Below, piece after piece: positions 1-11,502 of a stretch of 64,000 bases of DNA; the first letter of the stretch is position 1; each line of letters starts with the position of its first letter. The position numbers and the translations under genes were made by a program. Under the pieces are notes generated by a model, which was given only the letters and a program-made list of their open reading frames with translations, searched no databases and was not told where the DNA came from. The stretch comes from Plantago ovata. Taxonomy: Eukaryota > Streptophyta > Magnoliopsida > Lamiales > Plantaginaceae. Location of the stretch: assembly GCA_028274465.1 (NCBI GenBank), contig CM051455.1, positions 38,811,290-38,875,289 on the forward strand. The letters are read 5' to 3'.

Positions 1-1418
1 TTACTTAACTGGCGCTTGGGGTCTAAGCTTCACTCATGCTGCAGCCATTGTCAACCTCTGGCGCGGAGCTTCTTTCATCTTGCCATTCTTCTTCCTCTTT
101 CTTGTGGACACATTTCTTGGAAATTTCTTGATGCTTCTTCTCTCCAGTGTTGCATACAGTGTGGTCAGTTCTCTAATTCATACAATAATAATGTATACTG
201 TATATTTATGTACACGTTCATACATGCATTTTGATGAGATGTAACGCGTGAACCTCTGCTTAATTGCAGGGTATTGCTTTCGTGGCTATGTCGACTCCAC
301 CTGTTCTTGCTGATTACACTGGCACGTGCAAGCAATACAAGTCCGCCTGTATTGGGGATACACAGAAGCTTCTTTTCTATGCTGGCTTGCCGTTGGTAGC
401 TGTGGGATTAGCAGGTCATCAAGTCTCCCTACGCCCTTTCGTTGAACAACAAGACAGTAGGCCGGAAACAAAATCTTTACCGCAGCTACTTGGTCTTTGT
501 CTTGTGGTTATCATTCCCATCATTGGAGCCATCGCTCTTCCTCACATAAAACCGTGGTCGATTCATTTTGGTGTACCGGCTGTTTTCGCTGTTTTCACAA
601 CGCTCCTTTTTCTAACTGGTGCGTGTTCATACGAAATGGAGAGACCAGGAGGAACAATTAGTCCAAAAGAGGCCAAAGTAGTGGCTTACATTATTCCACT
701 GTCGATTACCCTTGTAATCTGTGGGATGGTATCTTCCACCGGAAGCACTTACTTTGTGGAACAAGCTAATCACATGAATCGGAAACTTGGAACTTGGAAT
801 GTTCCTGTTCCTGTGCTTCTGCTGCTCTACAATTGGGCCAAGAATTTATTTGGGAAGCTGTTTAGGTGCTTGTTATCAATATCAGAAACATATGCACCGC
901 TTCTAGGCATTGCCTTGGCTATGATACTTTCGATACTATGTTGTGTGACTGCAGCCAGATTCGAGACGGAGAGACTAAATGTGATGAGAAGTCATGGTTT
1001 CTCAGATAAGGCCCCGATGAGTGTATTCTGGCTGCTTTTCCAGTATTTCTTACTTGCAGGCCTGGATTCCTTCCTGAAAATGAGTGTCGCTGCATTCTTC
1101 ATTTCCCCTGCACGTGGTCCTGCATCTATGGAAAACTACCTTCGTTATTTCACCAGAGCAGTGTTTGGTCTCGGGTTTATGTCTAGTGTTCTTTCGGTTT
1201 ATGTTGTTGGAAGAATTAAACCAAGATGGTTTCAGTTTACCTTGAACACGAGTCGTTTGGACAAGTATTACTGGGTTCTGGCAGCACTAAGTTCCATCAA
1301 TTTAGTCGTGTTCATCTGTGTGGCCTTGTTTTACAGGCGTAGGAATCTTGTTGCAGACGGTGAGGTAGCAGTTGATAAAGAAGTAATCGATGATGGAGAT
1401 GGCTGTGTCTTCTGCTGA
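1..1418 (+). CDS. NPF: NPF transporter, array gene 1 (5' partial, lacks central loop)
   Basis: The window opens inside exon 2. Coding runs 2-163, then a GT-AG intron (164-269), then one exon 270-1418 ending in TGA. Exon 1 and the first 53 nt of exon 2 lie outside the window. The product is a multi-pass membrane transporter of the NRT1/PTR family; family substrates include nitrate, peptides and hormones, and none can be assigned here. Typical blocks are visible: YLTGAWGLSFTHAAAIVNLW, MSTPPVLA, FVEQANHMNRK, SRLDKYYW. Unlike every other copy it passes from ERPGG (about 640) straight to SPKEAK (about 660). It therefore lacks roughly 70-75 residues of the TM6-TM7 cytosolic loop and the intron that interrupts it. 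The C-terminus is IDDGDGCVFC. It is the only member on the + strand and converges on gene 2. The frame is otherwise open, so it may be expressed, but function without the loop is uncertain. Confidence 0.9.
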
Positions 1419-1912
1419 CAAATTGGTACACATTTATTCACAGTTACCAAGTTTCTGCATAGATGTGCATGTAGAATCCTAGTAAAGGTTCACATTTGTT
1501 TATTTATTGGGTCTTTATTTATTTGTTGTGTCATCTGTGTGCATACATTATTCAGTTCTTGTATTGCATAATCTGGTTGACTGAAAGAATTTACTCAAAC
1601 TGCTACTGCATCAGTTTTCTCAAAAATGTTTCATTTGTGCTTTCATTAAGGTAAAAGTTTACAGTTTACACAGAACAGAAACCAAGCAGGCCAAAAACAA
1701 GACTCCAATCCACAAGGGAAACCAAATAATAGGACTAAAAGCTTTGCACACCAAATGAATTATATACCATATGGCCAAGATCAATGAATCCATTATAAAT
1801 CATATAACAATATGTGCAGTGCTGAGCCTTGAAGAATCAGATAATGCACAGAGCAAGAATGAAATTTTTTACATGACACAGAGTGGAAACTCTTACTTTG
1901 GTTCTTTATCCA
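1419..1912. other. Intergenic 3' flanks between convergent genes 1 and 2
   Basis: No gene seen. From about 1480 rightward the sequence resembles the 3' flanks of loci 3 and 4 (for example the stretch near 1585-1645 against 9130-9185), so this part is the 3' untranslated or flanking region of gene 2. The first 60 bases belong to the 3' end of gene 1. Confidence 0.6.
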
Positions 1913-4066
1913 TCAAAAGCATGCACAGCCATCCCCATCATCGATTGTCTCTTTACCATTGTCGTCCTGACCATCTTCTGCTTCATGATCCTTGTATCGG
2001 TAGAGGGAAGCTACCAACACGAAGATAACAAGATTTGCAGCACTTAAAGCAGCTAGCACCCAGTAATACCTATCCAAATGACTCCTATTTACCGTGAACT
2101 GAAACCAGCTTGTTCTCCCTCCCCTTTCACTAATTCTACGAACAACATAAACCAAAAGAACGTTGCACAAATAACCAATACCAGACACCCACTTGGCGAA
2201 ATAGCTGGGGTACTCTTTCATGGACTCGGGAGACTGGTATTTGTAGAATTCATCAACACTTTTTGCAAAAAAAGCATCTAAGCCAGCCAGTAGGAAGTAC
2301 TGGAAAAGCAGCCAAAATACACTCATAGGGATCTCCTTCACATCCTTGTCTGATAAACCATGACTTCTCATCGTGTTAAGTCTCTTTGTCTCGATTAGTG
2401 CAGCTACTATGGAACATAGTATCGAGCATATTATAGCCATGGCAATGCCTACTGCGGATGAGTATTTTCGTAGTTTTGAATCTTTCAATGACAAAATGGG
2501 CTTTACCAAATACTTCCCCAGTATGGCCTTTGATTGCTGGTGAAAGAATAAGAGCACTGGAGCAGGAACGTTCCATGTTCCAAGTCTGCGATTCATATGG
2601 TTAGCTTGCTCTACAAAGTAAGTGTTTCCAGTAGAAGATATGATTCCACAAATTATGAAGGTAATCCACATTGGGATCATGCGAACAACAATTTTGGCTT
2701 CTTCCACTTCTTCTACAGGGCAGACTTTCCATGGATTTTGGTTATCTCCGTCTATGGCGGCCTTGTGCAAACACCTGAATTATGGTGGGAAAAAAGAAAA
2801 AAAGAAAAAAAAAAAGATGAAAGAGATTCAATATCAAGCATTGAAAACAACAAATATAACTAGATTGCAATATTCATGTTCTCGTGCACATGCCAGAAAA
2901 AGAAAAGCAAAATTTACCTGAGAAACCGAGTAGGCCTAGAGGACTTCGATTGATCTTTCTTGTATAATTTCTTATCATCAATTGGAACTGTCTTGAATAT
3001 GTTGCGAAAACAGGCCACAAATACTCTGAACACACTAGTAATAGGACTCCCTTTTCCTCTCTTCTTTTTAAAACAAGGTGAACATATGAGGAAAAGAATT
3101 GTTGTGATAGCAGTGCAAATTGCTGGTATACCAAACGGGACAGACCATGGTCTTATGTGCGGAAGCGCAATAGCTCCAACTACCGGAATGATAGCTACAG
3201 GAACTGCACCAAGTAGTTTCAACAAATTTTTTTCAGACAGGTCACTGTTCTCCTTACTGAAAGTCTTCACAGACACTTGATGACCAGCTACTCCAATAGC
3301 TACTAATGGCATGCCAATATAGAAGATACCTTTCTGTGTGTGCCCTATACATTTGGACTCGTATTCTTTGCATGGCCCAAAGAATGGTGGTGTTGAAATG
3401 GCGACTAAGCAAATACCCTGCCCAAAGTTATTGTCCAAGAATTTCATGAGACACTTCAGTCTATCAGTTTTGTATAAAGCTCCAGCTTTGCAACAATGAG
3501 AGTTCATCAATGTTTCTCAACAAAATGAAGGGCAATAGAAGAAGTCAACAAAGCATCTTAAAAGGCCTAATGACAATACACATATACAATTTCCAAGTGT
3601 CTAGTGCCCATTATTCAAGAAGATAATTATAATGTACTACGTTTGATAACAAGATAACTCACAACGCTGTAAGCAATGCTAGAGAGTACAAGCATCAGAA
3701 AGTGTCCCAAAAATGCGTCAACAAGCCAGAGAAAGAAGACAGGCAGAATCAAATAGGCCCCTCCATAAATGTTGACTATACCAGCAGCATGAGTGAAGCT
3801 TAGTCCCCAAACATCAGTTAGATAATTTTGCATCACGAAGAACGCGTATAATACCAATATGTCCGCCCATAGCAGTGCTAAAGGAAAATGAATGTACCAG
3901 AACCAAACATAAATCAATCGCCTCTCAAAACATGTACTAATATACATTGATTCTACTTGTGATAATTATTAATTCATCATATAAATACAAGAAGTGAAGT
4001 TTGTTGCTTACATGAAATTCGGACAGAGATTGGTTCTGGCTTTTTTTCACTCTGTGGCTCTGCCAT
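1913..4066 (-). CDS. NPF: NPF transporter, array gene 2
   Basis: Exons on the minus strand: 4012-4066, 3663-3877, 2918-3417, 1913-2774. These total 1632 nt and give 543 residues. Introns are GT-AG (GTAAGC, GTGAGT and GTAAAT donors; TTTAG and CAG acceptors). The start is MAEPQSEKKPEPISVRIS, and the next exon begins the first helix (LLWADILVLYAFFVMQNYLT). Known NPFs have 12 membrane segments with a long cytosolic loop after TM6; here that loop spans the exon 3/4 junction (RPTRFLR, then CLHKAAIDG). Conserved blocks include ISTPPFFGPC, GAIALPHIRPW, FVEQANHMNRR and SHLDRYYW. The expected ExxER motif in TM1 reads LLWAD. The C-terminus IDDGDGCACF resembles a CaaX box. A W-box cluster lies about 200 bp upstream. 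Substrate unknown; likely plasma-membrane or vacuolar. Confidence 0.92.
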
Positions 4067-4265
4067 TAGCCCAGCAACACTCCGAAGTCACCTGAATATA
4101 TCAAAGTAAGGAGTAACTTAGTACATTAATTAGTTCATCAAGAAAATGGGAAACAAAGAGGCCTTTCAGCAAACAACATACTAACTTACCTTCTAGTCCA
4201 AATCTGAACTTGGTTTGTGTGTGTGTGTGTGTTTAAGTAAATAAAATTTTATAGCATAAAATAAG

Positions 4266-4290
4266 TTGACGTTGACTTGAGCAAGTTGAC
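4266..4290. promoter_or_regulatory. W-box cluster upstream of gene 2
   Basis: Three TTGAC cores occur at 4266-4270, 4272-4276 and 4286-4290, about 200-225 bp upstream of the gene 2 ATG. TTGAC[C/T] is the core bound by WRKY factors. The same TTGACGTTGACTTG arrangement recurs upstream of loci 3 and 4, which suggests a retained regulatory block. Binding is inferred, not shown. Confidence 0.45.
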
Positions 4291-4859
4291 TGGTCTCCAT
4301 TTCCAAACGTAGTACGCTACTTCATTATATACTAAGTGAAGAAGAGAAGAGCAGTGCAAGTTGGCAAGTTGAGTGAGGGGATTAATCTTATTTTTTGATG
4401 GAGTCCACACATTTTTTGTTGAAGTAGAGATATTTTATAGAGTTCATACAAGTATGCATTGCACATTATTATTGATTTATTTCTTGTTGATATCTGATTT
4501 AAATAAGACAAGTTTGTGCATTCCCAAATCAATAGATTTATAGAAAGAATCCAAGTAAAAGTTTAAATTGTTTAATTACATAGTTCAGTTCGTGTATTGT
4601 GCACTTCTGGTAAAAGTTCAAATTTGTATGATTGTATAGACTAGGCTGAAACAGTATTTACTCAAACTACTACAGATGGTTTCTCAACAACGTTTCATTC
4701 CAAACAAAAGAAAAATAATTAAACACAATGAACCTATATTTTACCAGACAATAATAATTCATAGTGTGGGGGTTAAAAAGTGAAGCATTTTAGCTTCTTT
4801 TTTCACTTTTATTAAGCTACTTTCGGCTCCAAAAAGAAAAAAAAAAGGGTTGCATCTCA

Positions 4860-4985
4860 GAAACAAGTACTCTACTATGCATTGATTCTGCTTGTGATAT
4901 TTATTCATCAATATCAGTACGTAAAAGTGGTGAAGCTATATTGCTGCTTACATGAAATTCAAACAGAGATTCACCCTAGACAATC
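4860..4985 (-). pseudogene. Relic of NPF exon 1 and adjoining intron 1
   Basis: The stretch resembles 3930-4040 of gene 2 and 7040-7120 of locus 3. It keeps the exon 1 end and donor (GCTTACATGAAATTC on the + strand, about 4947-4961) and the intron 1 sequence to its left. It stops inside exon 1, with no ATG and no exon 2-4 nearby, so it cannot encode a transporter. It sits in the 3' flank of locus 3, where locus 4 has no such insert. Confidence 0.6.
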
Positions 4986-5115
4986 AGCTAATGCACACAC
5001 AATACAAGAATGGAAATTCTTAAATTACACTTTACAAGTATGAAAACAAGGGAAACTCTCAATTCGAAAAAATCATACAGTTTGTGATGCAAAATAACTT
5101 TACCAACTCAAGCAA

Positions 5116-7146
5116 TCAAAAGCATGCACAACCATCTCCATCGTCAATTACTTCCACTCCCTTGCTACCTTAATTCTGTCGTTTCTCCCCGACTTTGGTA
5201 TTGGTAAATGTAAGCTACAAAGCCAAACAAGAGTAGATTCACAGCACTTAAAGCTGCTAGCAACCAGTAATAGTTATCCAATTGACTCCTATTCACCGTG
5301 AAGCGAAACCAGTTTGGTTTAACTCTACCAACAAGATAAACCAGAAGCACATTGGATATAAATCCAACACCAGACACCCACTTAGCGACATAAGGGGAGT
5401 ACCTTTCCATAGACTCAGGAGACTGATTGTTTTAGAATGCAGCAATGCTCTTGCCCAAATAAGCATCCAGTCCTGCTTGTAGAAAATACTGGAAAAGCAG
5501 CCAAAATACACTCATAGGGATCTCCTTCACATCCTTGTCTGATAAACCATGACTCCTCATCGTGTTAAGTCTCTTTGTCTCGATTATTGCAGCTACTATG
5601 CAACATAGTGTAGAGAATATCATTGCCACGGCAATGCCTACTTGAGGTCTGCGTGTATCTGCTGTTAATATACAGGTTACAAGTTCCTTCTCAAACACAC
5701 CCTTTGTAGTTTTGTAAAAGAGCAAGAGCATTGGAGCAGGAACGTTCCATGTTCCAAGTTTGCGATCCATGTGATTCGCTTGTTCCACAAAGAAAGTGGT
5801 CCCGGTAGAGGATACTATCCCCCAAATTATGAAGGTCATCCACATAGGAATCATGCGGACAGCAGTTTTCGCCTCTTCTACTTCTGCGACTGAGCAAACT
5901 TTCCATGGACTTCGGTTATCTGGGTTTTCATCTATAGCGGCCTTGTGCAGGCAGCTGAATTACATTGACAAGAACACAACTGAATAATGGGATTTAAAAA
6001 AGATGAATTTACATCTTACGAAGCATTCAAGCAATAGGACATCAACATACCTGAGACAACGAGTATGCTTAAAGGACTCTTCTGCATCTTTCTTATAGTA
6101 ATTTCCATCACGAGGAAATTTCTTGAATATATTGCAAGCATAGGCCACAAATCTCTGAGCACACTTGGACTCCCTTGTCCTCTGCTCTTGTCAAAGGAAC
6201 ACGAGCAGATGAGGAAAATAAATGTCGTGAAAACAGTGCAAATAGCTGGTATTCCAAACGGACGGACCATGGCTTTATATGTGGAAGTGCAATAGCTCCA
6301 ACAACCGGAATGATAGCTACAGGAACTGCCCCCAGTAGTTTCAATGTAGTACGTCCATTAGGGTCACTGTTCCTCTCACTGAAAGTCTTCACAGACACTT
6401 GATGACCAGCTACTCCAATAGCTACTAATGGCATACCAATATAGAAGATAACTTTCTGGGTGTGTCCAATACATTTGGACTCGTATTCTTTGCATGGCCC
6501 AAGTATTGGCGGTGTTGAAATGGCGACTAATACCTGTCCAAGAATTTCATGAAACACTTCAGTCTATCATTGTCATCTGATGCACTTAAAATTGAATCAC
6601 TAGCTAAATCGCAATCCTTTTTCAACAAAATGAAGATTTAATAGTATGCAATATTTTTCAACAAAATGAAGGCGCATTAGAAATCAACAAAACATCTGAG
6701 AAGGCCTAGAGACATAAAACATATATACAATCTCCAAGAAGCTAAAAAACAAGAAATATGGATCACATTCGAATAACTAGATAACTCACAACGCTGTAGG
6801 CTACGCTAGACAGTACAAGCATCAGAAAATGTCCCAAAAACCCATCAACAAGCCAGAGAAAGAAGACAGGTAAGACCAAACAGGCCCCTCCATAAACGTT
6901 GACTATCCCAGCAGCGTGAGTGAAGCTTAGTCCCCAAACATCAGTCAGATAATTTTGCATCACGAAGAATGAGTATATCACCAATATATCCGCCCATAGC
7001 AGTGCTAAAGATAATGAATGTAACAAAGAAGCAAACATAAATCAGTTGCATCTCAAAACATGTACTTAATATACATTGATGATCTGCTTACATGAAATTC
7101 GGATAGAGATTGGTTCTAGCTTATTTTCACTCTGTGGCTCTGCCAT
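5116..7146 (-). pseudogene. NPF: NPF transporter pseudogene, array locus 3
   Basis: The four-exon layout is intact: 7092-7146, 6790-7004, 6051-6533 and 5116-5954, all with usable splice sites, and the start reads MAEPQSENKLEPISIRIS. The reading frame is broken four times. One base is missing near 6260, just after the PHIKPWS block. Between about 6150 and 6166 there is a net -1 change plus a 6-nt loss. A TAC to TAA nonsense codon sits at 5432-5434 (AAF then stop, where gene 4 has AAFYNNQS). A frameshift near 5165-5175 separates the body from the conserved IDDGDGCACF end. Exon 3 also begins two codons short. Sequence between the lesions remains very close to gene 4, so inactivation looks recent. 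A foreign block also separates its W-boxes from the start. Confidence 0.92.
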
Positions 7147-7994
7147 TAGCCCAGTAACGCTTAAAAGATACCTGTCTTTAGTATTGCTGCAAAATAACAG
7201 AGCAAGGAGTAGTAACTTAGTACCTTAATTCACCAAGAAAATAATTTACAAGTACAAACCAAGAAGCCTTTCAGCAAATAGGCACATAACGTACCTGCAA
7301 GTCCAAATCTGAACTTGGTTTGTGTGCGTGTGTGGAAGTAAATAAATAGAAGAAATTGAAGAGAGCTAAATATTTATTTATTCCCATGTTCATATACACA
7401 ACACAACCCACACAAGTTGGAAGACAGGGGCGGAACCATGAAGTAAAATAACGTGTAGATAATTATATGAGGGCCAAATTGCATAGTGACGAATACGGTT
7501 AACACATCTTTTTTAAACTAACATAAAAAAAATTTTGAAGCAAAAACTTTTACTACTCTAATATTTTCACTTAAAACTAAATAAATTTCATATGTTTTCA
7601 ATGAAAAATCATTTAATTTATGACGTCCTATATAAAATATAAAATTTATAAATGAATAAACATATGCAAGAAGATGGTGATAAGAAATGTGAGGCCTGTA
7701 ACACGATAGGAGACCGTGATGGTGCTCGCGCTTTCTTCTGGTTTTCCGGCACCTTACTATGCTTGAACGGATTTGTCCCTACGACCCGAAAAAGAGTCAA
7801 AACTACCTCTCTTTCTCATTATAAATAACTGTAAAAATGTGGAAATGAGTAGAAAAAGAGAAAAGAGATAGAAAGAAGTAAAAATCCTAAAGCAAAAAGA
7901 AAAAGGAAATGGAAAAAAAGAGTAGAAAAAAGAGAAATAGATGAAAACAAGAAAATACTAGTTATTAAAACAAGCGTTGTATATATAGAGCAAA

Positions 7995-8070
7995 AGAACA
8001 AGAGAGGAATCGAACCCGAGCCGGTAGGCTGAAAAGCAATGACCCAGGCCACTCGTTCAAACAGTTTTAT
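7995..8070 (-). mobile_element. SINE-like tRNA-derived segment
   Basis: Read on the minus strand it contains a good internal B-box (GGGTTCGATTCC, around 8009-8020) preceded by an A-box-like TGGCCTGGGTC. This arrangement is typical of the Pol III head of a SINE. The anticodon arm does not fold well, so it is not a tRNA gene. Ends and target duplication were not resolved. Confidence 0.4.
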
Positions 8071-8196
8071 GCGACCTGCATGCTACTATAATACTACTTA
8101 CTCAAAGATAAGGTGTGGCTAAAGACGCAACTAACTCCCACATAGAACCGCCCAATGGTAGGACTTAGGAGCATGAATTTTATAACATAAACTAAG

Positions 8197-8207
8197 TTGA
8201 CGTTGAC
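8197..8207. promoter_or_regulatory. W-box pair upstream of locus 3
   Basis: Two TTGAC cores at 8197-8201 and 8203-8207 sit in the same context as upstream of gene 2 (AAGTTGACGTTGACTTG). The third site has decayed to TTGATT. They now lie about 1.05 kb from the pseudogene start because of the intervening insertion. Confidence 0.4.
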
Positions 8208-8304
8208 TTGGAGCAAGTTGATTGGTCACCATTCCGAAACCTAGTACAATCAAGCACTGCATGCCTAGGCCTTGAGTTTCTGGAAGTGCTTAATTATTCA
8301 TATA

Positions 8305-8554
8305 CTCCCTCCGTCCCAGAACAGTCGCACCATTTTGCCATTTTGGACGTTCCGTTAGAGTTGCACCATTTCATTTATTTGCCATATTTGGACATGGTTA
8401 TAATAATTTTATATTCCATTAACACATTTTTGTGGCCACAAATCCTCCATAAAGTAAAAGCAACACCCACTATCAATATAACTCAATATTCAAATCTTCT
8501 TCTTATTCTCTGTGTCCAAAATCAAATGGTGCAACTGCTCTGGGACGGAGGGAG
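8305..8554. mobile_element. Stowaway-type MITE, copy 1 (250 bp)
   Basis: Terminal inverted repeats CTCCCTCCGTCCCAGA and CTGGGACGGAGGGAG are flanked by a TA target duplication (8303-8304 and 8555-8556). These are hallmarks of Tc1/mariner-derived Stowaway elements. There is no coding capacity. A second 250-bp copy lies at 18298-18547. Confidence 0.92.
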
Positions 8555-8556
8555 TA

Positions 8557-9393
8557 TTCTTCGAACATAAAAAGGTCTATCACTCTATCTAATAGATGGA
8601 AATAGCCAATTAGGGGTGTTAATGCATCAAGAATAAACTGTACTATTATGATGATATTTTCCTTTTCTTTTTACTTTAATCAACACATACGTTAATATCC
8701 ATAGTGTAAAAAGAAGACTAAGTCGTGAAAGTTGGCAAGTTGAGTGAGGGGATTAATCTTATTTTATGATGGAGTCCCCGCACTTTTGTTAAAGAGGTGC
8801 AGGTGATATATATTTTATACATACGAATTGACAAGCATGCACGTTATTTTTTCATGTTCATACCTGAGCATTTACACAAGTCAAGTTTCTGCATTCTCAA
8901 TACATGTATAGAAAGAATAATCCAAGTAAACGTTTATGGTACAGCTTTACATTTGTATGATTGTATATAGAAAGATTAATCCAAGTAAAAGTTTACATTT
9001 GTTTACATATTCCAGTTCTTGTATTGTACATTTCTGGATAAGAAAAAGTTTACATTTGTGCGACTGAATGTATAGATGCATGTTTTGGAATGAAGATGTG
9101 CAAATAGAATGACAGACTTGACTCAAACAGAATTTACTTAAACTGCTACTGCATGAGGTTTCTCAACAATGTTTCATTTGTTCTTCAAACAAAAACTAAT
9201 TAAACACAATGAACCTATTATATTTACCAGATAATTAAAGGATCATTTTCATAACATTCAGCCAAGAACAATGATGAATCCATTCAGTTCCACAAAATCA
9301 TCATTTACACTCTCAAACAATCAGCTAGTGCACAATACAAGAATGAAAATTCTCACATTACAATTTACAAGAAAAATAACTTTACCAGCTCAA
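8557..9393. other. Spacer between the MITE and gene 4
   Basis: No gene. About 8729-8780 repeats the block upstream of gene 2 near 4358-4405. From about 8930 on it is the 3' flank of gene 4, with short self-similar stretches (AAAAGTTTACATTTG-like units near 8930, 8985 and 9045) that also occur in the locus 3 flank. Confidence 0.5.
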
Positions 9394-11502
9394 TTAAAAG
9401 CATGCACAGCCATCTCCATCGTCGATTACTTCTGCTCTATTGCCACCTTCGGGCGGTTTTATTGGACTTTTGTATTGGTAAATGTAAGCTACAAAGGCAA
9501 ACAAGAGTAGATTCGCAGCATTTAAAAGTGCTAGCAACCAGTAATACTTATCCAAACGACTTCTATTCACTGAGAAGCGAAACCAGTTTGGTTTAACTCT
9601 ACCAACAAGATAAACCAGAAGCACATTGGATATAAATCCAACACCAGACACCCACTTAGCGAAATAAGGGGAGTAGTTTTCCATGGACTCAGGAGACTGA
9701 TTGTTGTAGAATGCAGCAACGCTCTTGCCCAAAAACGCATCCAATCCTGCCTGAAAAAAGTACTGGAAAAGCAGCCAGAACACACTCAACGGTACTATCT
9801 CCTTACCATCCCTAACTGTTATGCCACAACTTCTCATCACGTTTAGTCTCCGTGTCTCAATTACAGCAGCTACAATGCAACATATTATCGAGAATAACAT
9901 AGCCACTGCAATGCCTACAGGAGGTCTGCGTGTGTCTGTCGATAATATGCGGGGTACAAGTTTCTTCTCAAATGCACCCTTTGTAGTTTTGTAAAAGAGC
10001 AAGAGCATTGGAGCAGGAACGTTCCATGTTCCAAGTTTGCGATCCATGTGATTTGCTTGTTCCACAAAGAAAGTAGTCCCGGTAGAGGATACTATCCCAC
10101 AAATTATAAAGGTCATGCACATAGGAATCATGCGAACAGCAGTTTTAGCCTCTTCTACTTCAGCTACTGAGCAAACTTTCCATGGATTTCGGTTAGCTGG
10201 GTTTTCATCTATAGCAGCTTTGTGCAGGCACCTGAATAACATTGAGTAGAACACAACAAAATTGGGCGTTAGAGTCTCTATACATGGCGTCCATGTCTAA
10301 CTTTAAGAGCTAAAAATACGAAACGACATCTTATCAAGCATTTTAAGCAAGAATAGGGCATCAACATACCTGAGACAACGGGTATGCTTAAAGGACTCAG
10401 TTTGTTCTCGCTTATAGTAACATTCATCATCAAGTGGTAGTTTCTTGGATATATTGCAAGCATAGGCCACGAATACTCTGAGCACGCTAGTTATTGGACT
10501 CCCTTGTGCTCTGCTCCTCTCAAAAGAACACGAGAACATGAGGAAAATAAATGTCGTGAAAACAGTGCAAATTGCTGGTATTCCAAAGCGGACAGACCAT
10601 GGCTTGATGTGCGGAAGTGCAATAGCTCCAACCATCGGGATAATAACTACAAGAACTGCACCCAGTATTTTCGGCAATGACAATTCACTGATCTTAATGT
10701 TCTGCTCCTTATTAAAAGGCTTCAAAGACACTTGATGACCGGCTAGTCCAACAGCTACTAATGGCATGCCAATATAGAAGATAACTTTCTGCCTATTCCC
10801 AATACATTTAGACTCATATTGTTTACATGGACCAAAGAATGGTGGTGTTGACATTGCCACTAAGCTAATACCCTGCAGACAGTTCAAAAGTTATTTCGTT
10901 GTCCACATTCCAATCCATACAAAAGCATATCAAATAGCGGCTTAACTATTACGCACTCACTTTAGATACTATAAGGCATGATAATCAACAAAGCTTCACC
11001 AAATGCAAGAAATATGAATAATAATAGTAACAAATACGACCTCGAAACTTGCTTGATCAGTCATTACACAACAAGCTAAACCACAGTCCACAGTTATGAA
11101 TGGCATTCCAACAATAAGAAGACTGACTCACCACGCTGTAGGCTATGCTAGAGATGACAAGCATAAAAAAATGCCCCAAAAATGCATCAACAAGCCACAG
11201 GAAGAGCACAGGTAATATCAAACAAGTTCCACCATAAATGTTCACAATACCAGCGGCGTGCGTAAAGCTCAGTCCCCAAACATCAGTTAGATAGTTTTGC
11301 ATCACGAAGAAAGCATATAACACCAGTATGTCCGCCCATAGTAGTGCTAAAGGAATCGAAATGTAAAACAAGAACCAACATAAATCCAACATGTACTCAT
11401 TCAGCTAGTAAGTTGTAGAATAATCATTAGAAGAGGTCAAGCTGTTTTACCTGAAATTCGGATAGAAATTGCATCCTTTTGCTCTTGCTCTACCCCTGCC
11501 AT
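9394..11502 (-). CDS. NPF: NPF transporter, array gene 4
   Basis: Exons 11451-11502, 11132-11346, 10370-10872 and 9394-10231 give 1608 nt and 535 residues, the shortest full member. It starts MAGVEQEQKDAISIRIS; exon 1 ends in phase 1, as in its relatives. TM1 reads LLWADILVLYAFFVMQNYLT. Later blocks are MSTPPFFGPCKQYESKC, GAIALPHIKPW, FVEQANHMDRKLG and SRLDKYYW. It is the closest intact relative of pseudogene 3: both share a loop reading CLHKAAIDENP and the motif VGRVKPNWFRF. The TM8-TM9 loop is short (about 25 residues around LSTDTRRPP). The C-terminus IDDGDGCACF is a potential prenylation or palmitoylation site. A W-box pair lies about 300 bp upstream. No lesions were seen, so it is probably functional. 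Confidence 0.92.

Larger units (their letters stand above)
4067..5115. other. Spacer between locus 2 and locus 3
   Basis: Holds the promoter side of gene 2 (4067 to about 4400, with W-boxes and a short GT run near 4218-4232) and the 3' flank of locus 3 (about 4550 onward, similar to 8990-9390). Within the second part, about 4760-4980 has no counterpart in the locus 4 flank; it contains a duplicated relic of exon 1, annotated separately. The block near 4358-4405 is repeated near 8729-8780. Confidence 0.6.
7147..8304. other. Locus 3 upstream region with a foreign insertion (about 7400-8180)
   Basis: Near the gene it matches the gene 2 upstream region (the stretch at about 7300-7345 resembles 4198-4245). 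The match resumes only at about 8180, at the TATAACATAAACTAAGTTGACG block. The roughly 0.8 kb between is absent upstream of gene 2 and shows no coding region. It contains a purine-rich tract (about 7830-7960) and a tRNA-like SINE head on the minus strand near 7995-8070. Boundaries are approximate and no clear target duplication was found. Confidence 0.5.
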
